From: JACDCY01 sp964350145
Lineage (GTDB): Bacteria > Gemmatimonadota > Gemmatimonadetes > Gemmatimonadales > Gemmatimonadaceae
Direction: 5' to 3'
NCBI GenBank assembly: GCA_964350145.1
Contig: CAYGJL010000005.1
Span: 1-64,000, forward strand
DNA: 64,000 bases
This document shows positions 57,264 to 64,000 of this stretch, in pieces. The position numbers were made by a program, and so were the translations under genes. The notes under the pieces are model-generated. The model was not told the origin of the DNA, made no database searches, and saw only the letters and a list, made by a program, of their open reading frames with translations. How positions within the stretch are numbered: position 1 is the stretch's first letter; the number at the start of each line of letters is the position of its first letter.

Positions 57264-59270
57264 TCAGCGAGTCGCAGGGGCCAGGGAGTCTGCCGCCGGC
57301 GCATTACCCCAGCTGTCATTAGCGGCGTTCCAGTCTGGAACCGATGGATTGGGCCAGAGCCTCAGGCCGATCACGCGCCCGCGAGTAGGCAACGTGGCGG
57401 CGAAGGCGTCGCCCCGCGCCCAGATCTTCTCCGGCAGCCGGAAGTCCTCCGTACCTCCATCCGCGTAGCGCACGCGCAGCATGACCGGAAACGGCACCGA
57501 CGTCATCCGTCTCAAGCCCACCGTGGCCAGCATCTGCCCGGTGTCGCTCTGCGTCACGCTCGTGACGCCGATGTCCAGCACGTCATTCCCGTAAAAGAAC
57601 GCCCGCCAGTACCACGACAGGTCTCCGCCGGCGTAGCTCTCGATCGTGCGGAAGAAGTCGGCGGGCGTCGGATGCCTGAACGCCCACTTGCGCGTGTACT
57701 CACGAAATGCCGCGTCGAACAGCTCGGGGCCCACCACATGATTGCGCAACATCAGCAGCACCGCCGCCGGCTTGCGATATCCGACGGCGCCCAGCGCGGA
57801 TGGATGCACGTTGTCGGGCGCGGTCATGAGCGGTGAATCGATCCCGCGCTCGACGATCGACTTCCAGTTGGCCAGGTAGGCGCTCCACGCCTCCCGCCCT
57901 GGATACCTCCGCTCGTTGGAGAATGAGTTGATGTAGGTGTTGATCCCCTCGTCCTGCCACGCGAACAAGCGCTCGTTCGATCCCACGATCATGGGGAACC
58001 ACTCGTGCCCGTGCTCGTGATCGAGCGTGCCGAAAATCGACGTGGGATCGTCGCTCCCGCGGTGCACCATGACGAACATCGGATACTCCATCCCCCCCAC
58101 GGGACCGGCGACGCTCGTCGCCTGCGGATACGGATACTGGAAGAACAGCTCCGAATACGTCTTGATGCTGAACTGCGTCTGCTCCGCGGCGGATTCCCAC
58201 GCCTTGTTCGCCTTCGGGTAGTAATACGCCTGCGTCACGATCCCTCTCCAGCTCGTCGCGTCCCACCTGAAATCGGGTGCCGCCGCCCACGCCACGTCGC
58301 GCACGTTGCGGGCGATGAAACGCCACGTCTTCGTTCCCGGCGTCGGACGAGCCACAGCTTCCGCCGGCGGGATGATCCGCACCACCGTGTCGCTCCGCGC
58401 CGCAACCGCGAGCCGCTGCCTTTGATCCGTCGTCAGCACCTGCTCCGGGTTGTCGAGCACGCCGCTGCCCGCGACCACGTAGCCCGCCGGGACCGTGATC
58501 GAGTAATCGATGTCGCCATACTCCAGATAGAACTCGCCCTGGCCGAGGTAGGGCTCGATGTTCCAGCCGCGAACGTCGTCGTACACGGCCATCCGCGGAT
58601 ACCACTGCGCGATCTCGTAAAAGCTCCCGTCTCTCGCCATCCGGTCCGAGCCGTGCTCAGGCACGAGGAAAGTGAAGCCCATCTCGATGGTCGCGCGTCC
58701 GCCCGGCGGCAGCGGGCGGTCGAGTGTCACGCGCAGCATCGTGTCGTCCACGTGCATCGCCGCTGCGCGGCCGTTCGTCCTGACGTCGCTCAGGTCGAAC
58801 CCCCCGAGAAAGCCGCGCACTCCCCACCGCGAATCCGCAGGATAAAGGGCGCCGCCTTTGCTGCCCGACCGGTACAGATTCTGGTCCAGCTGCAGCCAGA
58901 CGAATCGGAGAGTATCCGGCGAGTTGTTGCTGTAACGGATGCTCGCGGTCCCACTGATCCGCTTGGCCGCGGTGTCGAGCTGCGCGGCGATCGTGTAGTC
59001 GGCGCGCTGCTGCCAGTAGTCGGGGCCGGGTGACCCGTCGGCGGATCGGTACCGGTTCGGGCCCGACCAGCCCGCCCTCTGCGGAAGGGCGAACAGATCC
59101 TCGTCCGTCGTTCTCCACTGTACGGAAAACCGTGTGGGCCGGGGCGCCGTGGAATCACCGGCCGTGCTCTCGACGGCACTTACCGAAGCATCGGCGGGGC
59201 GCGGGGCGATAGTGACGGACTGCTGCGGGGCGCAGGCGAGGCAGAGAAGCGCGAGGACAGTTCTTTTCAT
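57264..59270 (-). CDS. Exported M1-family zinc metallopeptidase (second of two)
   Basis: The 668-residue lipoprotein starts at ATG 59270 (MKRTVLALLCLACAPQ; Cys 13 lipid site). It parallels the product of 46228-48234: YWQQRADYTIAAQLDTAAKR, YPRMAVYDDVRGWNIEPYLG and FYLEYGDIDYSITVPAGYVV. Catalytic HEHGHEWFPMIVGSNERLF (HExxH) is followed by WQDEGINTY; GGMEYPM is the substrate loop. HEHGH replaces HEIGH of the paralogue. The longer open frame upstream of 59270 lies antisense to the aldo/keto reductase and is rejected. Substrates unknown. Confidence 0.92.
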   Translation of the reverse strand: MKRTVLALLCLACAPQQSVTIAPRPADASVSAVESTAGDSTAPRPTRFSVQWRTTDEDLFALPQRAGWSGPNRYRSADGSPGPDYWQQRADYTIAAQLDTAAKRISGTASIRYSNNSPDTLRFVWLQLDQNLYRSGSKGGALYPADSRWGVRGFLGGFDLSDVRTNGRAAAMHVDDTMLRVTLDRPLPPGGRATIEMGFTFLVPEHGSDRMARDGSFYEIAQWYPRMAVYDDVRGWNIEPYLGQGEFYLEYGDIDYSITVPAGYVVAGSGVLDNPEQVLTTDQRQRLAVAARSDTVVRIIPPAEAVARPTPGTKTWRFIARNVRDVAWAAAPDFRWDATSWRGIVTQAYYYPKANKAWESAAEQTQFSIKTYSELFFQYPYPQATSVAGPVGGMEYPMFVMVHRGSDDPTSIFGTLDHEHGHEWFPMIVGSNERLFAWQDEGINTYINSFSNERRYPGREAWSAYLANWKSIVERGIDSPLMTAPDNVHPSALGAVGYRKPAAVLLMLRNHVVGPELFDAAFREYTRKWAFRHPTPADFFRTIESYAGGDLSWYWRAFFYGNDVLDIGVTSVTQSDTGQMLATVGLRRMTSVPFPVMLRVRYADGGTEDFRLPEKIWARGDAFAATLPTRGRVIGLRLWPNPSVPDWNAANDSWGNAPAADSLAPATR

Positions 59271-59339
59271 GGCGATGGGCCGAGTCGGAGGTCGGAGCTG
59301 GTTCTTGCACGGTAACCACTGCACCGCTACCGTGCCGCA

Positions 59340-60446
59340 GTGCGCGCGCCGAGGAAAGCAGACAGGCTGATCGCGGGGTATGCCACCCGGGAAGGCACCG
59401 AGCGATACCGCGGCCGCCATGCGCCCAACCGCGCCGAAGACTTCTATCGCCCGTTGGCCGACGTGCTTAGCGTATCCTCCGTCGGGCTCGGCACCTACCT
59501 CGGCGACTGCGACGACAAGACCGACGTCGGATACGCCGAGGCGGCGCAGCTCGCCGTGCGCTCCGGGTTCAACCTGCTCGACAGCGCGATCAACTACCGC
59601 TGCCAGCGGTCCGAGCGCGCGCTCTCGACGGCGCTGCGAGCGATTGTCTCCTCGGGCGCGGTGTCGCGCGACGAAATCGTGGTGTGCACGAAGGCGGGAT
59701 ACATACCGCTCGATGGCGCACCGCCCGCGACGCGCCGCGATTACGACGCGCACCTGCAGGCGCAGTACTTCGACACAGGCATCGTCTCGCCGGACCAGGT
59801 CGTCGCGGCAGGACACTGCATCGCGCCGCGTTACCTGGCCGACCAGGTACAGCGGAGCCGCCGCAATCTCGGGGTCTCCACGATAGACATCTATTATTTG
59901 CACAACCCCGAGCAGCAGCTCGACGCCCTGTCGCGCGACGCGTTCTCCGACGGGATCGCGGCGGCGTTCGCGCAACTGGAGCGGGAAGTCGCGACCGGGA
60001 ACATCGGCTGCTACGGCTGCGCGACCTGGAATGGATTCAGAGTCGGGCCCGACGACAAGTCACACCTCTCGCTCGTTGAGTTGCTCGAGATCGCGGCCAC
60101 GGTCGGCGGCTCCGACCACCATTTTCGTGTGATCCAGCTGCCGATCAACCTCGCGATGCCGGAAGCCATCCGCGCGCCAACTCAGGCAATGGGTACGGCG
60201 ATGGTTCCGCTGCTGCAGGCGGCGAGCGAGCTCGGGATCGCGGTGATCGCCAGCGCCCCGCTCATGCAGGGTCAGCTCACCAGCGGGCTGCCGGCCAAGC
60301 TCGCCGAAGCGTTCCCCGATCTCGCTACCGACGCGCAGCGCGCGGTGGCATTCGTCCGCTCGCTTCCGCGAGTGACGGCGGCGCTGGTCGGGATGAGGAA
60401 CCCGGCGCACCTGCGGGAGCAGTTAACTGCTGTGGCTAGTGACTAG
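59340..60446 (+). CDS. Aldo/keto reductase
   Basis: NADPH-type oxidoreductase with a TIM-barrel fold, 368 residues. The active-site features are SGFNLLDSAINYRCQRSERA (Asp-Tyr), VVCTKAGYIPLD (Lys) and TIDIYYLHNPEQQLDA (His region). ASELGIAVIASAPLMQGQL and VTAALVGMRNPAHLREQL are cofactor-site blocks. RDYDAHLQAQYFDTGIVSPD is an insert not common in the superfamily. Start GTG 59340. Divergent from the M1 peptidase gene. Its last codons (VASD) come from the heptamer hairpin at 60436. Confidence 0.88.
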   Translation: MRAPRKADRLIAGYATREGTERYRGRHAPNRAEDFYRPLADVLSVSSVGLGTYLGDCDDKTDVGYAEAAQLAVRSGFNLLDSAINYRCQRSERALSTALRAIVSSGAVSRDEIVVCTKAGYIPLDGAPPATRRDYDAHLQAQYFDTGIVSPDQVVAAGHCIAPRYLADQVQRSRRNLGVSTIDIYYLHNPEQQLDALSRDAFSDGIAAAFAQLEREVATGNIGCYGCATWNGFRVGPDDKSHLSLVELLEIAATVGGSDHHFRVIQLPINLAMPEAIRAPTQAMGTAMVPLLQAASELGIAVIASAPLMQGQLTSGLPAKLAEAFPDLATDAQRAVAFVRSLPRVTAALVGMRNPAHLREQLTAVASD

Positions 60447-60525
60447 TGACTGGTGACTAGTAACTGCTCGGCATGGTAGTGACCGATGAGCAGTTACTAG
60501 TCACTAGTCACAAGTCACAAGTCAC
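60436..60525. repeat. TGACTAG/CTAGTCA heptamer hairpin between convergent genes
   Basis: Left arm 60436-60470 (TGACTAG, TGACTGG, TGACTAG, TAACTGCTC) pairs with right arm 60484-60525 over about 33 bp with few mismatches, around a loop of ~13 nt. It overlaps both stop codons of the convergent genes, so it is well placed as a bidirectional terminator, but lacks a T-run. Confidence 0.85.
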
Positions 60526-61208
60526 CTCTGTACCACCACCGGTGTCGCCTTCAGGCTCAGGTTGTGATTCACTCGCAATCCGGCGATTCCATCCGCTTGC
60601 AGGTTGAGCGCCGACTTGCTCAGCGCCGCGGCCACCACGTCGTTGACGACGAACTTCACCGAGTCTCCGGCGACCTGCACCTGGAGCCGGTAGGTCTGTC
60701 TTCCCAGCGAATCGGCGGCCGGCACCCACTGCGTCTTGTGCCACGCGATCAGGTCCCGTGTCGTGTCTCCGTCCCGGTGCTTGACCAGCATCTCGCCCGT
60801 ACCCGCCACCACGAAATAGCTGTACTTCTGCGCCGGGGTATCGAGATTCTGGCCGCCGAAAATCAGGCCGAACGCCTCCCGATGCCGCGGAGCGGCCAGC
60901 TGCTCGATCGTCGAGCTCACCGTATAGTTGCCCGTCGCCATGTCTTTTGGGGAATACACGATGTGGGCCGGCCCCGTCGTGATCTCCCAGTTGTTTCCGG
61001 ACACTACGTACTTGGCGTCGGTGATGTTGGTGTTGGCCCTGTCGGTCCGGCCGAGATATCCAGCGGGCAGCCCGCTCGCGCCCGTGGGAGTCAGGTCAGG
61101 GTCCGATTCCGACCGGACAGTCGCCGCCCCAGTATCCACGTTGCCGTTGCTCGCCGCGGGCGCGCACGCCCCGAGCAGCAGACCAAAGATCAATACCCTT
61201 TTACGCAT
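60522..61208 (-). CDS. Lipoprotein with concanavalin-like fold, unknown function
   Basis: The 228-residue lipoprotein has the leader MRKRVLIFGLLLGACAPAAS (Cys 15). Residues ~60-228 are beta-rich and resemble laminin-G/LamG-like or DUF1080-like jelly-rolls: GNYTVSSTIEQLAAPRHREA, FGLIFGGQNL, YSYFVVAGTGEMLVKHRDGD and YRLQVQVAGDSVKFVVNDVV. No catalytic residues recognised. Its 3' end lies in the heptamer hairpin, converging on the aldo/keto reductase gene. Confidence 0.7.
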   Translation of the reverse strand: MRKRVLIFGLLLGACAPAASNGNVDTGAATVRSESDPDLTPTGASGLPAGYLGRTDRANTNITDAKYVVSGNNWEITTGPAHIVYSPKDMATGNYTVSSTIEQLAAPRHREAFGLIFGGQNLDTPAQKYSYFVVAGTGEMLVKHRDGDTTRDLIAWHKTQWVPAADSLGRQTYRLQVQVAGDSVKFVVNDVVAAALSKSALNLQADGIAGLRVNHNLSLKATPVVVQR

Positions 61209-61336
61209 TTTTATCCTCGTTTGAGACTGTGACCCGGGCGGTTATGCCCACCCCGCCGGTGACTCCACGCAGGTTGTGTGCGCGAATCTTGCTATCTGGT
61301 ACCTTAAACCACCCTCCTCTACAGGAGCATACATCA

Positions 61337-61717
61337 ATGGCGGCAAAAAAATCGTCGCGGAGCAAGTCCGCGGCACGGGGCAAATCGAAGCGCACGGCGA
61401 AGCGAAGCTCCGCCAAACGCAGCACTGCCAAACGCAGCTCCACCAAGCGGAGCTCTGCCAAGCGGAGCACGGCGAAACGCGGGTCTGCCAAGCGCAGCTC
61501 GGCAAAGCGCAGCTCCGCCAAACGGAGCAGTGGACGAAAGTCCGCGGCAAAGCGGCGGTCCTCCAGCCGGAAAGCCAGCCCGCGCGCGCGAGCGCGGGCG
61601 ATCGTGAAGCGCACGAAGCGGGTCGCGACCACGGTCGCGAAGCAGGCCGTGGATCTTGCCCAGTCGGCCGGGCACAAGATCAGCGAGACCGCCGGCGCCG
61701 TAACGGACCGGTTCTAG
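61337..61717 (+). CDS. Small lysine/arginine/serine-rich histone-H1-like protein
   Basis: From ATG 61337 the product is 126 residues. Residues ~18-75 repeat KRSSA or KRSTA every five residues about eleven times (15-bp DNA units), then an Arg/Ser stretch (KSAAKRRSSSRKASPRARA). The C-terminal ~40 residues can form an amphipathic helix (AIVKRTKRVATTVAKQAVDL). Extreme basicity suggests DNA or RNA binding. Unlike the product of 37877-38782 it has no acidic head and few Pro. The repeat makes copy-number variation likely. Confidence 0.78.
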   Translation: MAAKKSSRSKSAARGKSKRTAKRSSAKRSTAKRSSTKRSSAKRSTAKRGSAKRSSAKRSSAKRSSGRKSAAKRRSSSRKASPRARARAIVKRTKRVATTVAKQAVDLAQSAGHKISETAGAVTDRF

Positions 61718-61732
61718 ACCGCGGACGCAACA

Positions 61733-61766
61733 GGGCGAGGCTTCTCCATGAGAGGTCTCGTCCTTT
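61733..61766 (+). terminator. Imperfect intrinsic terminator between convergent genes
   Basis: GGGCGAGGCTTCTC pairs with GAGAGGTCTCGTCC (one bulge and wobble pairs) around CAT, followed by TTTTT. It serves the H1-like gene. Confidence 0.75.
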
Positions 61767-61770
61767 TTCA

Positions 61771-62526
61771 TTACATGTGGTCCGCGAACCAGTCCCGCGC
61801 GCGGGCCGCAACGATCTCTCGGTCGTGGTCAACTGTGAGCACGTGCCCACCACGCTCGACGAACACCAGGCGCTTCTCTGCCGCTGGTATCGTGCGGTAG
61901 GCGTATTCCGCGATCTTGCGCGAGACCCGGTTGTCGTTCCGTGACTGCAGGATCAAAGTCGGCGCCGTGATCGAGGGCAGAGACTTGCGCGCGAGCCGGG
62001 TGACCTCGAACAGCTGGCGGATCGCGCCCGCTGTCGTGACTCCGTACGCCAGATTCTTTGCGCGCTCGTCGGGGTCGTGTATCGAGAGATCGCTCTGCGC
62101 CGTGAACGGTCCGGCAAGCGGCCCCCATACCCGATGCAGCAGCGCGGCCGCCCTCAGCGACCGCGGCATTCCCACGTAGGGCGCGAGCAGCACCAGGGCC
62201 GGCAGCCGCGGCGCGCCCGCCGCGATGATGGCGGCAAGCGCTCCCCCCATGGACAGTCCCCCGAGACCGACCGCCCGAAACGCCGGAACCATCGACTCGT
62301 ACTCCGTACGCGCGTACTCGATCCATTCGCGCGCGCGCGACCGGTCGAACTCGTCCACCGCGCTGCCGTGGCCGGGCAGGAGCGGAACTCTGACGGTGAA
62401 CCCGGCATCGCGCAGCGCCGCGGCGAGGTAGCCGAGCGTCTGCGGAGTGTCGCCGAAGCCGTGCAGCAGGAGCACGGCAGAGTTTCCGCCACCACGAAGC
62501 TCGATCGGCTCCGCGCCCGCGATCAT
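61771..62526 (-). CDS. Alpha/beta hydrolase (monoacylglycerol lipase/carboxylesterase-like)
   Basis: The 251-residue lipase/esterase fold shows VLLLHGFGDTPQTLGYLAAA (oxyanion HG), GLGGLSMGGALAAIIAA (nucleophile GLSMG), TLILQSRNDNRVSRKIA (Asp) and VFVERGGHVLTVDHDRE (His). The pattern is closest to bacterial monoacylglycerol lipase/Est30-type carboxylesterases. ATG 62526 overlaps the Crp-like stop as ATGA, implying coupled translation. The frame is open further upstream, antisense-free but inside the regulator gene; homology begins at RHSLQSARIIAG or later. Confidence 0.88.
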   Translation of the reverse strand: MIAGAEPIELRGGGNSAVLLLHGFGDTPQTLGYLAAALRDAGFTVRVPLLPGHGSAVDEFDRSRAREWIEYARTEYESMVPAFRAVGLGGLSMGGALAAIIAAGAPRLPALVLLAPYVGMPRSLRAAALLHRVWGPLAGPFTAQSDLSIHDPDERAKNLAYGVTTAGAIRQLFEVTRLARKSLPSITAPTLILQSRNDNRVSRKIAEYAYRTIPAAEKRLVFVERGGHVLTVDHDREIVAARARDWFADHM

Positions 62527-63185
62527 GCCGGCGATAATGCGAGCTGACTGCAGTGAATGACGTACGACGCTCCCTTCCTCTCCGCCACTCCGGATCCGAC
62601 CAACCGGCCAAGCGCAAGCGAGATCGACTCCCGCGTGGCACCCACCATTTCGCAGATCAACCGGTAGTCGGCGGGCAATACCACCAGAGTCCCGTTCGCC
62701 CTGCTCGCCGGGTCCTGGCTCAGGCGGTCTAGCACGGCCAGCACGCGCTGCTCCACGGAAGCGGCCGCGAAGTCGTACAGTCTCCGCAGAAGCGCGGCGC
62801 GCTCGGTCACCATCTGCCCGGCGAGCGCGACGGCGCACGCCGGCTGCTCGCGCACCACCGCGCGGTACCCGTCGTAGTTGAGATGGAGGGTTTCACTCTG
62901 CAGCACGGCATAGGCGTTGGTCGCATACGATGCGTCGGGGGAAAGACCTTCACAGCCGAACGTCTCCCGCTCGAAAGCGACACACGGCACGAAATCACGC
63001 TTGTTCCGGCCGGCCGTGCTCAGGGCGACTCTCCCGCTAAGGACCACGAATAGTCCGTTCGCGAGGGAGCCACGCTCGTAAAGAGTGAATCCCGCCGGCC
63101 AGCTGGCTCTGGCACCGTACCCAGCGAGGATTTCGAGATCGCCCCGCGTGAGCTGCCCTGGTTGCGGATGTTCGTTGGTCGACAT
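62523..63185 (-). CDS. Crp/Fnr-family transcriptional regulator
   Basis: The 220-residue regulator has a cyclic-nucleotide-binding-like beta-roll at ~15-120 (ASWPAGFTLYERGSLANGLF, VVLSGRVALSTAGR) and a C-terminal winged HTH at ~150-205 (GTLVVLPADYRLICEMVGAT, RESISLALGRLVGSGVAERK). The Fnr iron-sulfur cysteines are absent (only scattered Cys), and the cAMP-binding RE pair is not obvious, so the ligand is unclear. It is translationally coupled to the hydrolase gene. Confidence 0.9.
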   Translation of the reverse strand: MSTNEHPQPGQLTRGDLEILAGYGARASWPAGFTLYERGSLANGLFVVLSGRVALSTAGRNKRDFVPCVAFERETFGCEGLSPDASYATNAYAVLQSETLHLNYDGYRAVVREQPACAVALAGQMVTERAALLRRLYDFAAASVEQRVLAVLDRLSQDPASRANGTLVVLPADYRLICEMVGATRESISLALGRLVGSGVAERKGASYVIHCSQLALSPA

Positions 63186-63239
63186 TGCGTGCCCGGTTGA
63201 CGACCGGTCTCTCTTGCAATCGTCGCGCCCGTCCGAAAA

Positions 63240-63872
63240 TCACTCCTCCATCTCGGCTAGCGCGTGGCGGAGCGCGGTCCGAAACGCTTCCTCCCGGTCG
63301 CCCCCCGAGGGAAGGGCTTTGGAGATCTCGGAGAAGGTGGACAGCATCTCGTCGCGGACGAATCCCTCCGCGGGAGCGGTTATCCCCAGTTCGGCCAGCG
63401 ACCTCAGCGCAACCTCGCGAAGCAGAGCGACCGTCTCCGGCGCCAGTCCGGCCAGGATCCCCGGCAACGGCGGCTCGGGCAAGGGATCCCGTATTCTCTG
63501 CGGCGCCTCGAACAGCGCGGTCACCGGAGCCAGCGACACCAAGATCGAGCCCTCGTTGTGCTCGTGCCAGCCGCTGACGACCCCCCGGCGGCGCAGGGAA
63601 AAGAGCAGCGCCTCGACTGCCGGCTTGATTACGGGGACACCGCCGTCGCTCGATTTGCCCCGCCCGGTTATAACCAGGACGTCGCCTGGCTGCGACATCT
63701 GTCGCTCGCGTAGCCACGCCTCCGTCCGCGCCTTCGCTTCCGCTGCCGTGGGCAGCGAAGCGCGCAGGTTCAGCGTCCGGCTCGGGCCGAAGGCAGCTTC
63801 GTCCAGCGCCCTGAGCACACCCGGTCCGTCACGCCCGCCGCGCCCCTCGGGTGCCCGGCTCCGACGCGACAC
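63240..63872 (-). CDS. Smr-domain protein
   Basis: The 210-residue protein has a Smr module at ~30-118: LNLRASLPTAAEAKARTEAW (the LDLHG-like first strand is LNLRA), VLVITGRGKSSDGGVPVIKP and SGWHEHNEGSILVSL. Smr domains are nicking endonucleases or RNA-binding modules in MutS2 and small stand-alone proteins. The C-terminal ~90 residues are helical and unrecognised. Start GTG 63872. The 54 nt downstream separate it from the Crp-like gene. Confidence 0.8.
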   Translation of the reverse strand: MSRRSRAPEGRGGRDGPGVLRALDEAAFGPSRTLNLRASLPTAAEAKARTEAWLRERQMSQPGDVLVITGRGKSSDGGVPVIKPAVEALLFSLRRRGVVSGWHEHNEGSILVSLAPVTALFEAPQRIRDPLPEPPLPGILAGLAPETVALLREVALRSLAELGITAPAEGFVRDEMLSTFSEISKALPSGGDREEAFRTALRHALAEMEE

Positions 63873-63885
63873 GCCGGGCCGTCCG

Positions 63886-64000
63886 CTACCGGAGCGCCGC
63901 GCTCAGTGGCACTCCGTCGAGCCGCTCCATGGGCGTCAGCCCGAGCGCCCGCGCGAGCGTCGGCGCCATATCCACCACTCGTACCGTCTCCCCGTGCATC
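63886..64000 (-). CDS. C-terminal end of a phosphatase/phosphodiesterase-like protein (partial)
   Basis: Only the last 37 codons lie in the window: MHGETVRVVDMAPTLARALG, then LTPMERLDGVPLSAALR and TAG. In alkaline phosphatase-superfamily enzymes (type I phosphodiesterase, sulfatase-like) the last metal-binding His is followed by xxxxVDxAPTLxxLLGxxxPxxxDGxxL, which fits. The start is outside. It would be first in the Smr/Crp/hydrolase set. Confidence 0.6.
   Translation of the reverse strand, partial: MHGETVRVVDMAPTLARALGLTPMERLDGVPLSAALR

Noticed and set aside
57264..59975. 903-codon open frame as a single long peptidase
   Set aside because: The part above 59270 is antisense to the aldo/keto reductase and lacks similarity; the lipoprotein leader sits at 59270.

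Overview
The window is high-GC bacterial DNA, densely packed on both strands, with one tRNA gene and no rRNA, transposase, integrase or CRISPR array. The gene mix points to Gemmatimonadota or a close relative: DUF6526 and DUF5916 proteins, a futalosine-pathway MqnD, class III glutamine synthetase, paired secreted M1 metallopeptidases, ECF sigma/anti-sigma pairs, alanine/lysine-rich histone-H1-like proteins and a RepA-type initiator beside housekeeping genes. This assignment is inference from content; no 16S or marker tree is available.

Layout. 1-4.6 kb (minus): N-terminal part of a tandem-HAMP signalling protein, a THUMP-type RNA methyltransferase, and msrQ-msrP for periplasmic methionine sulfoxide repair. 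4.7-11.3 kb: recQ, OsmC-like, DUF6526, CDGSH, AlkA-like glycosylase, secreted TPR protein, DUF3293. 11.3-16.1 kb (minus): a membrane histidine kinase coupled to an M28 peptidase, then two lipoproteins. 16.2-20.0 kb (minus): a five-gene unit of ECF sigma factor, membrane protein with a glycogen-binding-like domain, and two paralogous secreted proteins around a predicted barrel carrying the same domain. 20.2-25.3 kb: RidA, a multicopper oxidase-ZIP-outer membrane protein operon behind a DtxR-like operator, a lytic transglycosylase remnant and a MATE pump. 25.5-33.9 kb: DUF5916, DUF5946, tRNA-Cys, XRE regulator, secreted metallopeptidase, RskA-like anti-sigma and its ECF sigma. 33.9-46.2 kb: GS-III, CBS protein, MqnD, a bipolar H1-like protein, hydrolase/MerR pair, cardiolipin synthase-like enzyme, RepA-like protein, S41 protease, SPFH protein. 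46.2-53.3 kb: M1 peptidase, cold-shock protein, Ku-LigD end joining. 53.5-64 kb: GH3, YggX-like, desaturase, second M1 peptidase, aldo/keto reductase, second H1-like protein, Crp-type regulator with hydrolase, Smr protein, and the end of a phosphatase/phosphodiesterase-like gene.

The most striking non-coding feature is about twenty intergenic elements built from imperfect heptanucleotide reiterations, most of them folded into long inverted repeats. Their sequences differ between sites but the architecture is shared: 7-nt period, arms usually about 12-46 bp, position between genes. Three sites share a core around GCGGCCTCAGGAC; other sites share heptamer vocabularies (TGCGTCC, GGCTATT, TGACTAG/ATCACCA, AGCTNNN). 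Some elements supply the last codons of genes, or sit where a start codon is expected.

Four genes (msrQ, ridA, an SPFH gene, a GH3 gene) have no ATG/GTG/TTG where homology and a Shine-Dalgarno sequence place the start; CTG, ATT or ATC stands there instead.
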